Source: Porpolomopsis calyptriformis (Eukaryota; Basidiomycota; Agaricomycetes; Agaricales; Hygrophoraceae). Taken from it: a DNA stretch of 64,000 nt. The first letter of the stretch is position 1. Every line of letters begins with the position of its first letter. A model generated the notes under the pieces. The model was not told the DNA's origin, searched no databases, and saw only the letters and a list, made by a program, of their open reading frames with translations. Below are positions 20,554-31,437 of the stretch, piece after piece. The stretch covers positions 124,001 through 188,000 of the forward strand of contig OX621165.1 of NCBI GenBank assembly GCA_951640195.1, in the 5' to 3' direction. The position numbers were made by a program, and so were the translations under genes.

Positions 20554-21514
20554 TTAATGTAGACGTTGGAGATGTCTCGAGCAATCTTGTAGGAGCCAAT
20601 GTGGCACATAACATGGGATGGTGGGGAGGTAATGACTGTATCGTCGTTGGATATCCAAGGCCGAAAGAGGGAGCGTGAGCTGGTATAAGTGAAGTGCTTG
20701 GCTGTGACCGTCCAATTGCACAATGAGAGTGACTGCATTGGTTGGGCCTTCTTCATAAATCCAAGCTCGGCATACATGAGAAGGGAGGTGAGGGAAGAGA
20801 ACGGAAATGTCGAAATTGGAATCCAGAGCACGATCGACCTCAATGGGTGTGAGTGGGACAATGACATTGATGTTGTTGGACATCATCGGTGGTTTGTAGC
20901 CTTCGCCGTACAAGTCAGTGACCGGATCATAGAGGCAATCATCGATGCTGAAGAAGTCGTCCATATGGATGGCACGGATCTGAAGTCTCAGGGCTGGTTG
21001 TTTCGGGTTCAGAGCATGGAACTCGTCGACTAACTCTTGAGCATGTGCAATGTCGGACACGGACTGCCAGGTGTTCTCTTCATTGGTGTAGCCCTCCCAA
21101 TGCACTAGGTATTGGAGTTGCTTTCAGTGGATTTGGGAATCCAGAATTTTCTTGATGACGTATTCGGTTTCACCGTCTAATTGGAGAGGAGGGGGAGGAG
21201 GAGGAGCCTTTTGGTTCAGGAAGGAAGAATGACAGTAGGGGGACAAGTAGGACTCATTGAAGACTGGGTGCAGGCCCATCCATTCATGGGGGAGTTCGAG
21301 TCGGTAAGCTGAACGACTAATTTTCTCGATGACCTTGAAGGGTCCAAAGCATTTGTTGTCGAGTTTCTTCATTGCACGATTGGTCTTGATGTTCATGGTG
21401 GCGAGCCAGACTTTATCTCCAGGGGAGTACTCATGAACAGATTGGGATCGTTTATCATGGCTAGTCTTCATTTTCTCGTTGGCTTGCCTAAGAGCGGATT
21501 CAGTCTCTTGATGG
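20554..21514 (-). pseudogene. pol: Gypsy C: integrase tail, chromodomain and long C-terminal extension
   Basis: After solo LTR K the minus strand reads VHQETESALRKANEKMK, SPGDKVWLATMNIKTNR, KLDNKCFGPFKVIEKI (GPY/F module) and HPVFNESYLSPY. A chromodomain follows (LQYLVHWEGYTNEENTWQ, about 21120-21060), which in chromoviruses targets integration to marked chromatin. Beyond it about 150 codons stay open to TGA 20554 (for example IDDCLYDPVTDLYGEGYKPP). That tail is much longer than the usual few residues after a chromodomain and is not recognised. Confidence 0.82.
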
Positions 21515-21519
21515 ACACA

Positions 21520-21837
21520 TGTTACGATCGCATTTCGTGTCCTACTTGTCCGGGACTGGTAACCTGGTCCGCGGACCTACTCTATTTGGTCACAGTTGGT
21601 CATCCCTTTCTTATCTCGTTTCTTTGCCTAGATTTATCAGATCATGTAATCTCAATTTGTGATAGCTTAGCCGGCTCCGTCTAACCATGTAGTTAGCACT
21701 ACTTACGGTCTCTAATTAGTCATTAGGGTATAGGGTACTGTATCATGTATATAAGAGTAGTCGGATGGGCAAGGTCGGCCCATCCTCAGTTATCCACTTG
21801 ATATTTGGGGTATCAGTCATCCATCGCGAGTCTAACA
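21520..21837. mobile_element. Solo LTR K (318 bp)
   Basis: TGTTACGATCG...GAGTCTAACA inserted in the C integrase frame, with TSD ACACA (21515-21519) and ACACG (21838-21842), one C/T mismatch. It contains TATATAAGAG near 21748. It is non-coding with no partner in the window. Confidence 0.82.
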
Positions 21838-21842
21838 ACACG

Positions 21843-22769
21843 CTTCATTCGTTTGGCGAATTGGGTAGCAGATTCATTCTAGACTTCTCTTCAGGTGTCG
21901 TTTCCAGACCAGGGATGTTGGCCATAATTGACATAGAAGGGGGTTTGGGTGGTGGCAGCATGGACAGAGTTGTTGTATGAGAACTCAGCCAGTGCCAACC
22001 ATTCCTTCCAATTATCCTGACGGTGGTTGATGAAGACTTGTAGGTACTGTTCGAGAGTCTGATTCATTCATTTGGATTGGCCATCAGTCTGAGGGTGATA
22101 GGCAGTGGAAACGTTCTGTGTTGTGCCTAAGAGGCAGAAGAGATCAGTCATGTACTTGGATATGAATCGCGGATCGCGATCGTGAATGATCCATTGTGGG
22201 ATTCCATGATCTTGGATGATGCGGTCCTGAATGATCTTGGCGAAGCCTTCCGAGTTGAGCTCAATATGGGTGGGCTTGAACTTGACAGCTTTCGAGAATG
22301 CGTCGACGATAGTCAGGACAGTGTTGTAACCCTGACATTCAGGGATTAGTCCCACAAGGTCAACGGTGATTGTATCCCAAGGGTGAGCTGGGGGGTCGAA
22401 AGGATGAAGTGGGGTCTTTGCAGGCAAGCAAGATGCCTTGGTTCGTTGGCAAGTCTCACAACTGGAGATGTACTGCTTCACATCTTGATGGATAGTAGGC
22501 CACCAGTAATCGCGACAGAGGACTTCAGTGGTCTTGAAGGGGCTGTAATGTCCTGAAAGGGGGTTGTCATGATACTGAGAGATGATTTCTCCACAAAGGG
22601 TATTGTCAACAGAGACGTAAATCCGATTGTTGAAGGTGAGGATACTGTCATCTTGGGTCTTCCAATCGTTTTCTTCTTTTGCTTGAGAGAGTGTAACGGA
22701 ATCCTCTTTGTTCCGGTAGGAATCCTTGATGCATAAGCGAAAGTGGTTGGGTTCAACATCGAGTTGGAC
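21843..22769 (-). pseudogene. pol: Gypsy C: integrase core
   Basis: Zn-binding HHCC (ISQYHDNPLSGHYSP and YISSCETCQRTKASC, 22590-22430). Catalytic core: ITVDLVGLIPEC (first Asp), IIHDRDPRFISKY (second Asp) and TAYHPQTDGQSK then TGA, where the usual motif is DGQTE/DGQSE, so the catalytic Glu reads Lys. Open for 257 codons. Upstream it is separated from RNase H by solo LTR J1, and downstream from its tail by K. The Glu to Lys change and TGA 22068 suggest inactivity. Confidence 0.86.
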
Positions 22770-22773
22770 CGGT

Positions 22774-23345
22774 GATACGACCCCTGGGTCCCCTGAGGTC
22801 CGGAGGACATGTTTTATATATCGACGTGATCCCCCAGACATCTACTACACTACTACGATGTCCCCGACTACGCGATTCAGCTTCCTGTCCAGCGATTTAT
22901 CTCTGAATGCTTCAGATTTCTGCGAATTTCTTCGAATTCTCTGATCCTTCGATTCGCGTTCGCAGCTCATATCAAAGGATGCATCTGATAGCCAGATGTC
23001 CATTGTGTAGTTCTCCATCGTTCCCATTGACCCTTTCACTGGTGGCTTCGTTCAGAAGTCTCATCCCTTTACTATATAGCATATAAAGGGATCTTTGTTT
23101 TCACAGATATATTTACTTGTAGATATGTTTGTATCATAGAGAAGGAAGATAGATCCCATCGTCCCACGTCTAGTCCTTCATGTTTGAGCCTCTTCGACTG
23201 CCTCTAGCACTCTAGAGAGTGCTCCGAATTTCTGATTTCTTCTATTTCTTCGATTTGCATGATTTCTTTGATAGCTCCTTTCTATTGTGCCTCCCACCAT
23301 CTCTCGGGGCAGATCCCAGAGCTCAGACGGCTCCACATCGCATCA
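22774..23345 (-). mobile_element. Solo LTR J1 (572 bp, gypsy E-like)
   Basis: TGATACGACCCCTGGG...CACATCGCATCA, flanked by CCGG (22770-22773) and CCAG (23346-23349), a 4-bp TSD with one mismatch. The first 12 bases equal those of the E LTR, so J and E are probably sister families. It lies between RNase H and integrase of gypsy C. It contains ATATAAAGGGATC. Confidence 0.85.
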
Positions 23346-23349
23346 CCAG

Positions 23350-24999
23350 TTGGAGGTCTATGATGGGGTGAGAAGAAATGGAAAAAAGAGAGTCGGGTAA
23401 GAGAATTGTGTCATCATTGTCATCCACCCCCCTTTCAAATCCTGGTCGTCTCAACAGGATGTCAGCCTTCGAATTGGCCTTACCAGCAACATGATGAAGG
23501 GTGAAATGGAAGTCTTGCAACTCCGTGAGCCAGCGGGCTTGACGCCTATTCAGCTTCTGCGGCTTCTTGAAGTACTGGAGGTTGGCGTGGTCAGTCCAAA
23601 CCTCAAAGACTTGCTTGGCAGGCAACAAATGCTTGTGAAACTCCTGCAGAGCAGTCATTATTGCAAGGAGCTCGCAATCGTAAATTTGGTAATTTCATTC
23701 TGCAGGACTGAAAGATTTCGAGAGGAATCCGATGGGCTTCCAGATGTTTTCTTGTTTTTGTGAGAGTATTGCACCCAGAGTGTATTCGGAAGTATCAGTC
23801 TCAATGTGGAGTAAGTTGTGATCATTGGCAATGGAGAGAATGGGAGCAGAAGTAATAATTGTCTTGAGGACGTCGAAGGCATCCTGGCATTGATTAGTCC
23901 ATTTGAAAGGAGTGTTTCCAGTTAAGATATTGAGGGGGCGTGCAATGCCAGCAAAGTGATGTATGAAATGACGATAGAAATTGCAAAATCCAAGGAAGGA
24001 CTCAACATCATGCTTGCAGGTTGGGGTCGGCCAGTTGGTAATACCTTGGACCTTGATTGGATCCATCTTGACTTGGGCTTCGGAGACAACGACTCCAAGA
24101 TATTCCACTTATCTTTGGTCGAATTTGCATTTATCGGGTTTGAGGTAAAGCTTGTGTTCATGAAGTAGAGACATGACTTCGTGGACATGCCAATGATGCG
24201 TCTCGAGATCTTTGTCGAAGATCAGTATGTTATCGATATAAATCAATACGTGACCTTGGTGGATCTGAACATGGAAGATGTCATTCATCATTGTTTGGAA
24301 AGTAGCAGGCAAGTTCGTGAGTCCGAAAAACATAACTAAGGGTTCGAACAAGCCATGGTTGGTTCTGAATGCGGCTTTGTGTTCGTCGCCTTCCTTGATG
24401 CGAACGTTGTTGTAACCCCAACAGATGTCCAACTTAGTGAAATAGCGGGCATTCTGCAGGGCGTCGATGAGTTCAGTGATCAAAGGGAGCAGGTAGCGAT
24501 TCTTGATGGTCATGTCATTCAGTTTACAGTAATCTTGGATCGGGCGTAATCGACCATCTTTCTTCTTGATAAAGAAGAAGGGGGAAGTGATGGGGGAAAT
24601 GGAAGGGTGAATTCGTCCAGTTCAGAGATTCTCTTCGAGGAATTCGTTGAGTTGCGAATGTTCATCCACACTGAGGGGATAGATCTTGCAATCGAGTTTC
24701 TCTTTGGTTCCGGGGAGTAATTCGATCGCATGATCCCAAGGATGAGGTAGTGGTAGTTCGTCAAAATCCTTTTTGGTGAAGACATCTTGGAATCCGTGAA
24801 GATAACTGGGGATGATGTCTTTCCAATCGCAGTCCTTCTTCTGGGCCTCAGCAGCTTTGATTGCGAGTTCCTGCGACTTGGTAGTCATCAACCGAATCTG
24901 GATAGCAGGAGCGAGATCGATCATAAGGAGATGATCATCATCTTCCAGAGTAAGGTTGTTGATGTCAGAGGAATCGACAGAGGGATAACAGTCTGAGGG
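23350..24999 (-). pseudogene. pol: Gypsy C: reverse transcriptase and RNase H
   Basis: Near-complete RT-RNase H with a few stops. Blocks: HPWDHAIELLPGTKEKLDCK (24750), FFFIKKKDGRLRPIQDY, FTKLDICWGYNNVRIKEGDE (24440), GLTNLPATFQTMMNDI, active site LIYIDNILIFDKDLE (24240; Asn replaces the second Asp), then GFCNFYRHFIHHFAGI. RNase H: HIETDTSEYTLGAILSQK (23800), YDCELLAI and FEVWTDHANLQYF (23610), ending NRRQARWLTELQDFHFTL. Stops include TGA where arginine is expected (after EENL and after AE). The frame continues into the integrase beyond J1. Confidence 0.9.
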
Positions 25000-25815
25000 G
25001 CATCAATTGAAATTGAGAGTACCAACCTTCCAATCCACAGAGGGATTATAGGTCTTAAGCCAGTCATGTCCGAGGAAAACTTGTCCTTTACCGAGGTTGG
25101 TTACGGCGAAATTGATCCTTTCCACATGAGTTCTGACTCATAGCTCGAGAGTGACCATTTCCATGATGGGGCCTTCCGTGTTGGGTTGTCCATCAGCATT
25201 GTGCACTGGAATGGGTCAAGCGAGGGAGGTTGTGTGGAGATCATGGTCTCGGATGTACTTGATGTCAATGCAGGAGCCTTCGCATCCACTGTCGATGAGA
25301 GCAGTGGCAGTGTGCTCTGCACGATTGTCCAGGGTAACAAGATGGGCCTTGAGGATGAGTTGGTTTCCTTTGGAGCCACAAACAAAGATGTGAGGTTGTT
25401 TGAGTTCATTCAAGGCTCGAATGGCATTCTCCAGGGTGAGGGTGGTGATTTCGTCGATGGTGGACTGCACCATTTCATGTGAGCATGCTGGGTGTGACCA
25501 ATGTTGAAGAATAGAGATTGCAGAATTAGCGTTGCCCTTAATAGCATTAATGATGTCCAGAGGTGTTGAAAGAGAGTTGACATCGATTGAATCGACAGAA
25601 GGAGACAATGATTCGGGAGCAGGGATTTCAGGGCATTCAATGCATGCATCTGCCAGAACAGGTTTCGGAAGGGAAGAAACAATGGGGGTATTGGATTTGG
25701 ATATACTCAGTATTGTACATGCCATTGTCGTAGATAAAGGAGAAATGTCTGATATGAGAGTGTTCTGCCAGAGCAAACAACTTCCAGTTGAGTGAAGGGA
25801 ACACATCTTCATCAA
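25000..25815 (-). pseudogene. Gypsy C: protease region
   Basis: A 199-codon open stretch ending at TGA 25216, then continuing in frame. Retropepsin block ATALIDSGCEGSCIDIKYI (about 25300, intact DSG) and closing block VFLGHDWLKTYNPSVDW (about 25070-25020). It follows a Ser/Pro-rich linker after gag. The corresponding part of gypsy A has NSG. Confidence 0.85.
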
Positions 25816-26580
25816 CCATCGACAAAATCCGATTCATCGTCGAGGGTGGGGATCTCATTCATTAAGCTGTGCTCCTCTGTGGAAAGGAGGTTCTTCAGCT
25901 CATCCAACTCCGACGTGGTCATATCGTAGAAGAGGGCGCGGACGTTCACAGCAGCCTTCTCCTTGGGACAGTCTCGTCGGAAGTGTCCGATCTCTCCACA
26001 GTTGAAACATCGGTGGACCTGACGTGTCTTATCGACATCCATGGGCTTTCCCTGACCGCTGTGGATGATCCCAGTAGGGACATGACAATCTTCGGCGGAT
26101 TGGGCCTGAGGACGGGAGGGGAAGGTCCAGGGCATGAATCACGAAGGAGGGGCAGTAGGGCGACAAGCTTGTTCTTGTTGGCGGTAACATTCATGAAGCT
26201 GTCCGATGGCTATGACCTTCTTGATGTAGTCAGCCCAAGTTGTGGGGAGGGGAGGGTTAAGATACATTTGGTGAATGATGTTGCGATGGATGTTCTTCTC
26301 AAAAATCCGGATTTTTTCTTTATCCTGGCTGCCGAGGCCAGTGAGGTTTGCCTTCATCTTGTACTTGACAAGGTATTCCACGATGAGAGATGACCATTGC
26401 GTTATGGTCTCAATCTCTTCTCGTGCACATTGCTCCAAAGCAGTGTCCTGGAAGGCTCTGTCAAGACCACGCTTGAAGTTTGCCCAGGTGGGGAAAGGTT
26501 GTCAACCCGATCGAGGAAGTCGTCGACAAATTGTTGAGCCCAAATGGCGGCGGTTCCTTCCCATTGTCTGGTAACCCAAA
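25816..26580 (-). pseudogene. gag: Gypsy C: gag, C-terminal two thirds
   Basis: Gag core QWEGTAAIWAQQFVDDFLD (26575-26520), EEIETITQWSSLIVEYLVKY, NIIHQMYLNPPLPTTWADYI and the zinc knuckle HRCFNCGEIGHFRRDC (about 26015, C-x2-C-x4-H-x4-C). Its upstream part is displaced: the residues before QWEG (VTRQ and the preceding IRLTPTALFW) are found both adjacent and again at 27882-27826, with a foreign segment between the two. Confidence 0.83.
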
Positions 26581-27882
26581 ATAATGCTGTCGGTGTCAGA
26601 CGAATCTTGTCCAGAGGCTGTTGCTTTGGAATCCCAACCCAGGCTCCCTCTGCAAAGCCAACCTTTCTCGTTCAGAAAACTACAGGTGACTCTGACATCC
26701 CCGCATGGTATCTGATTCGATCACCACCCTGGCCTCACGCTCTCCATTGCCGCCCCTGCCCTACGCCCTCGCCAACCCCGAACCCCACCAGGCCTCAACG
26801 TCCAAGCTCATTAGCAATGCACGTTTGACTGCCACTACTGCATTAGACTTGTTGCCACTCAAGCTCGATTCTCTAACAGAACAGCTCAACCCATTGGCTG
26901 ATGAATTCTTTGAACCCGACCTCGCCCCATCCCCGCCTCTGTCCCCTTTGTCGTCCTCATCCAAGGAATCTTTTAATACTGCCCCGTCCTCTCCAATTGA
27001 AGACCTGTCTGACCCATCTACACTCCTTGAAGTAGAGCTGGTCGTCCACCTCCAAGTTCGTTTTCACATTCACCACCCCTGTCGTCTCACAGAACAAGTC
27101 ATTGTCCCTGTTATCTACATTTTTTGATGTCGCGATATGCAAGACGTATGAAAAATCCATCTTGTACTTGATCATTAGCCAATACGTCTTGTTCGTCGCA
27201 GAGGCCCTCTTACAGCGCCTTGGAACCTGAAGAAGAACAAGAGATCGAAGACGCGCCCGAAGACCACGAGATCCACTCGCCCTTCTCGTTGCAGTTTCTT
27301 CCCCCTCTTCTTCCCTCCATCTCTTCGCTCGAATCTGGGCCCTCCACCTTTGTACTGTGGACTCCTGTCTCATTCTCATTCCTAGGTCTTAGACCTCAAC
27401 GAACCCCTCCTCCTCCAGTTGATTCACCTTTCCCGCGACTTAGCCCCAAGGGAAAGCAATGGATCGCTTCCGTTGAATTTGAACCAGAACCTGAACCTTC
27501 AGACCTGCCTCCTTCCGCTCCGTCTTCCCTTTCCTCAAGAAAACCAAGTCCTTCTCCTCAGGAGCCACAAGCTCCCACTTTCGACATGGATCCCAAACTA
27601 AATCCAACCCTGCACATGTCCCCTTCTCCTTCACCATCAAACAGCCCCCTCCTTGCTCCCCCAATGACCACCGCTGTCCCCAGTAAAATTAAGCTCACTG
27701 AACCCAGCACATTCAATGGCAACCCAAAGACCGGCAAGGATTGGTATCGACAGGTTATCATCTTCCTTGCCGGTCAAGGTGTCACTGACAAGACCGAATG
27801 TGCCCTCATCACCCTCTCCTACATGGTCTGGTAACCCAAAATAATGCTGTCGGTGTCAGACGAATCTTGTCCAGAGGCTTTT
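26567..27882 (+). other. Foreign gag segment in C gag, flanked by a ~53-bp direct repeat
   Basis: The sequence GTCTGGTAACCCAAAATAAT and about 33 following bases (to GAGGCT) occur at 26576 and again at 27829. On the minus strand both copies encode the C gag segment LTPTALFWVTR. Between them lies about 1.2 kb of plus-strand gag from another gypsy. The flanking duplication is far longer than any TSD, so template switching or recombination is more likely than integration. Confidence 0.75.
26711..27836 (+). pseudogene. gag: Gag N-terminal fragment of another gypsy (captured)
   Basis: Opposite to C, the plus strand encodes an acidic Pro/Ser-rich gag leader (SPPLSPLSSSSKESF at about 26930) and, from 27217, ALEPEEEQEIEDAPEDHEIH, MTTAVPSKIKLTEPSTFNGN and GKDWYRQVIIFLAGQG, ending CALITLSYM just before the direct repeat. 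This is the start of a retrotransposon Gag. About 190 bp around 27025-27215 do not fit the gag frame and look like a separate insert. The capsid part that should follow LSYM is absent. Confidence 0.7.
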
Positions 27883-27920
27883 GCAGAGAGAAGCAGAGGG
27901 GGAGGAGAGTTTCGATCTTC

Positions 27921-28299
27921 TATTAAGGCACAGTGGTCTCCCGGTCAGCTTAGGGATAGTCAACAGAAAGAGCAAAGACTCCAACCAAAGGTTAGAGGGG
28001 GATGTCTTTGTTGAGATTGAAACTAAGGAATACAAACTCGGTTATGCTACTTATCTACTCTGAGTTTGAATTCTACGACTCAATGACGATCCATGGAACG
28101 GCTGACTCAGCTGATGCGCAACTGCGGATGGTGTCATTGCTGACCAATGGCGGAAGTCGCTCATGTGTGACAGTCACAGTCACAAGTGACAAGGAAATGA
28201 TAGAGGAAAAGACGAGACAAAGAAGGTGGTGGATGGATGAGATAAGATTAGATAGGCTGCGATAAGATAAAACGAAAAAGATGTGGACGCATCGTAACA
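27921..28299 (-). repeat. 5' LTR of gypsy C
   Basis: 379 bp, TATTAAGGCAC...ATCGTAACA (the terminal TG now reads TA). It matches 20117-20520 apart from indels. GATAAG motifs lie at 28230-28270 and ATTCTACGACTCAATG near 28070. Confidence 0.9.
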
Positions 28300-28304
28300 C
28301 TTTT

Positions 28305-29027
28305 GGTTTAGAATCAGCTACCAGCCTAGGATCAAGAATAAGGCTGATGGACTCTCCAAACGTCCAGATCATTACCTGGAGTCTTATAAGGAGGTGGAGG
28401 ACAAGGTCCTTCTGCCAAAAGAACCTTTTGTCAATGCGCTTTTCATTAATGCAATCATTAGTTTATCATCCCCCAACTTTTTATCCAAGCTTTGCTTTCA
28501 TTCCCCCCTGCCCCTCGAGATCATGGCCAAAATTGAAGATCCCTCTTCTGGATACACCCACATAGATGGCATTGTGTGCAATGCTGGAGATCATATAGTT
28601 GTGCCAAAGGACATATCTTTGCGCATGGAAATTATTCGATTGACCCATGACACACCCACTGGTGGCCATCCGAGTATTGAGAAGACAAAGGAACTGCTCC
28701 TCTGTAACTACACATGGGAAGGTGCCCCACAAGATATCACCAATTATGTGAAGTCCTGCCTTGCTTGTCAACAAACCAAGGTTTACCCACAGAAACCCAC
28801 TGGACTTCTCCAACCGTTACCCCCTCCTACTAAACTGTGGCAACAGATCACTGCTGATCTAATTGTGGAACTCCCTAACTCAAAAGGATTTGATGCTATC
28901 CTAGTTGTGGTGGACAGATTCACCAAATGGGCTCACTTCATCCCAACAACTGGAAACCTATCTGCCAAAGGAACTGCTGCGCTGTTTCAAGAACATGTCT
29001 GGACTATGGATGGCTAGAGAAGATCAT
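28305..29027 (+). pseudogene. pol: Gypsy B: RNase H end and integrase core
   Basis: B pol resumes after C with ISYQPRIKNKADGL, the RNase H end motif. Integrase zinc domain: IRLTHDTPTGGHPSIEKT and YVKSCLACQQTKV (28640-28780), HHCC intact. Core: ITADLIVELPNSKGFDAILV (first Asp), VVDRFTKWAHFIPTTGN, and the second Asp region after TAG 29015 (IITD, then TGA). Open for 207 codons with strong conservation. Confidence 0.88.
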
Positions 29028-29907
29028 TACTGATTGAGGAACCCAATTCTTATCAAAATTCACTACATCATTGAACAAACTCCTAGGAACCACTTCTGGG
29101 CTTTCTACCGCCTATCACCCCAAAACAGATGGACAAACCGAATAAACCAATCAAGAGTTAGAGCAGTATGTACAGCTCTACACTAACTTCATGCAAGATG
29201 ATTGGAAAGATTGGTTAGCTCCAGCAGAGTTCACTTATAACAACCAAGAACATTCCTCCACTCACCAATCCCCCTTCTGGCTTGAATATGGTTGACACCC
29301 TCACACCCCCTTATCAGTTCCAACCCAAATGTCAAATCCCAATGCCAATGAGTTTTATGTGCAGCTCACTAGGGCTAGAGAGAATGCTGAAGAATCTCTT
29401 CAAAAGACCGCTAACTCAATGAAGCTCTATGCTAATCAAAAATGTCAAAAGGAACCTATGTTTTATGAAGGACAAAGGGTCTGGCTTGATGCCAAGAATT
29501 TGAAAACTGGCCAGCCAGTGAAGAAACTGGATGTCCACTGGCTCAGACCTTTTATAAATCTAAAACAAGTATCACCTGTAGCTTACCAACTAAAGCTACC
29601 GCTGTCATGGAGGATCCACCCTGTGTTTCATGTTTCACTACTCAAAGCTCTAGAGGAGAATCTCAATCTCCATCCCCCCATTGAGGAAGATGATAACCTC
29701 TAACCACCTCCAGATGTGATCGAAGGGGAACCCAAGTATGAAGTGGAACGTATCCTAAATCACACCCCAGGAAAACAAAATTGGCAATACTTAATCAAGT
29801 GGAAAGGCTACCTGATAGAGGCAGCCACCTGGGAACCATGATGGAACCTCAAGCACGCGAAAGAGGTCTTGATGAATTATGAAAAGTCTATTCAAGCAGC
29901 AATTTAA
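29028..29907 (+). pseudogene. pol: Gypsy B: integrase end and chromodomain
   Basis: Continues with STAYHPKTDGQTE (catalytic Glu present, then TAA), LEQYVQLYTNFMQDDW, GQRVWLDAKNLKTGQP (GPY/F module, about 29473), HPVFHVSLLKAL and a chromodomain YLIKWKGYLIEAATWEP (about 29793-29840) closed by TGA, ending in TAA 29906. The chromodomain places B among chromoviruses. Broken by scattered stops. Confidence 0.87.
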
Positions 29908-29974
29908 CTCTCTTTCACAGATACTACTAATATCACAATTGTTGAATCTCTTTTTCCCCTTTTCAATCTCTGAT

Positions 29975-30720
29975 GATTATAAGGACTTCCCCTTCCTGAC
30001 AATCATTAAAAGAAGCATGAAATGCCCCACCAAGTTCTTTATGCCTGCAAGTTGACTGGGAGGCATCCACCTCAAGGGAACCCCCCCACTTCTACCTCCA
30101 ACCCCCCCCCCTGATTCCTCTTCCTCCTCTTCCTCATCTAATAGTGTCTTGGTTACCTGACGGTTCAAGAAGCCAAGACGACGCACTGATACTATCAACA
30201 AGCTGGGATGAAATTGAAACTACCGAGGGCTCCCCTTTGCCAAGGTTGAGCACCCATCTGGGTGCCCCGAGACCTATGTCCCTTTTATTTCTGGAGCACA
30301 TTGATGCAAACTCAACTACAACTGTCACTGGTACACATTCGACAAGGACAGCAACTTTGACGACAAGAAGAATCAACTCAAAGATTGGCTAGAGGCATAC
30401 CAAGTTGGGCACCAACTTTTGATGGTTATACCAGACTAGGATGAATCTGATGTCACCACCCCCACTATCCCTGAAGACCCTATCTCACACTGCATCCATT
30501 GTATTGCCGAGTGACTCTATATTGCCCAGAATAGCTACCACTCAATGATGGATGCCAAATACGAAAGGATCCTTAACCTGGAGGAGAATGCAGTGATATG
30601 TAGAAAGATGGCTAAAACTTGGTTGCAATGTGCCCAGGAGTTGGATAACCATTACTACTGGTTTGACCTAGATAGACACCTGCTTCAACCCCCAGTTTAT
30701 GATGGCGCAACCTAGGGACC
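29975..30720 (+). pseudogene. Gypsy B: decayed extra frame downstream of pol
   Basis: Between the chromodomain and the 3' LTR is about 1 kb that a minimal gypsy element does not need. Plus-strand coding-like segments occur: a Ser/Asp/Glu-rich part (LILSTSWDEIETTEGSP, 30190-30240) and, in another frame, YNCHWYTFDKDSNFDDKKNQ (about 30318), RILNLEENAVICRKMAKTWL (about 30570) and LDNHYYWFDLDRHLLQPPV (30640-30700). Stops and a frameshift break it. No family recognised. Position suggests an accessory third frame as in gypsy G. Confidence 0.5.
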
Positions 30721-30995
30721 ACATGCTATTCCCAAATGATGGGTATTCCTTGTGCCTCCCTTCTAGAGGTGTGGTTAGAGAAGGTGATATCTACTGGAGA
30801 GTTGAGGAAAAGTATACCTAGTGGATAGTCTTTGATCTGACATCTGTCTACTCATCTCTCCTCTTCATCACTCACCCCTCTCATCACTCCTCTACCCACC
30901 TCTACCATCCCTTTACACCTCCCCTTAACACCTCTCCTTTCTCTTCAAAGAGTCTTCTTAAAATTTGGGATGAATTTCCTTTTTGTGGAGGTGAA

Positions 30996-31432
30996 TGTCA
31001 GACATATATTTTTTCTTTTTCCTTTACTCATCTATTCCTATCTACATCAGACAGTTTACATCAATAACTGCTTAGCCACCCAAGCTCTGCTTAGTAATAG
31101 AAGGTGACCAAGCCATACCTATATTTAGCCTACCATCATTTTCCTTCACATTCCATGTGACTCATCCATAGTCACTATGACTCATTTGTATTCAGACTCA
31201 TACATAGTTATCATAACTCATCCATAACTAGAACTCATATGTAATTACTATAACTCACATGTAGTCAGTATGACTCATATGTAGCTAGTATATAAAGCTA
31301 GCAGTAGATAGACTTAGGATAAGTCTGTTTCTTTCATTAACACCCCCAATCAGTAGTCTGCCAACCCTTTAAAACCCTACACCTAGAGCCTGAAGTAAAA
31401 CCTTGCAATCAACCCTAGACTGCTGTCTAACA
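30996..31432 (+). repeat. 3' LTR of gypsy B
   Basis: 437 bp, preceded by the purine-rich TTTGTGGAGGTGAA and followed by TSD GCTAG. It matches 3151-3587 with scattered transitions and carries the same TGACTCA array. Confidence 0.92.
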
Positions 31433-31437
31433 GCTAG

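Larger units (their letters stand above)
20117..28299 (-). mobile_element. Gypsy C, chromodomain element, minus strand
   Basis: TSD CTTTT (20112-20116 and 28300-28304) splits gypsy B between RNase H and integrase. LTRs: 20117-20520 and 27921-28299. On the minus strand are gag, protease, RT, RNase H, integrase and chromodomain. It was later hit by solo LTRs K (21520-21837) and J1 (22774-23345), and its gag contains a plus-strand gag segment from another element (26567-27834). It is the same family as gypsy A but better preserved. Confidence 0.93.
3151..31432 (+). mobile_element. Gypsy B, chromodomain Ty3/gypsy element (host of F, E and C)
   Basis: Flanked by a perfect 5-bp TSD GCTAG (3146-3150 and 31433-31437) with two 437-bp LTRs running TGTCAG...CTAACA. 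Without its nested insertions it holds, in order on the plus strand: gag (3768-7515), protease-RT-RNase H (18156-20111), integrase with chromodomain (28305-29907) and a decayed extra frame (about 29975-30720). That order is typical of Ty3/gypsy (Metaviridae) elements of the chromovirus group. It was invaded by F at the gag zinc knuckle, by E between gag and protease, and by C between RNase H and integrase. Many stops make it inactive. Confidence 0.93.

Noticed and set aside
26957..27379. Minus-strand 140-aa frame over the captured gag
   Set aside because: Most of it mirrors a plus-strand gag. The segment near 27025-27215 looks somewhat coding on this strand but could not be assigned and has no start or splice context.
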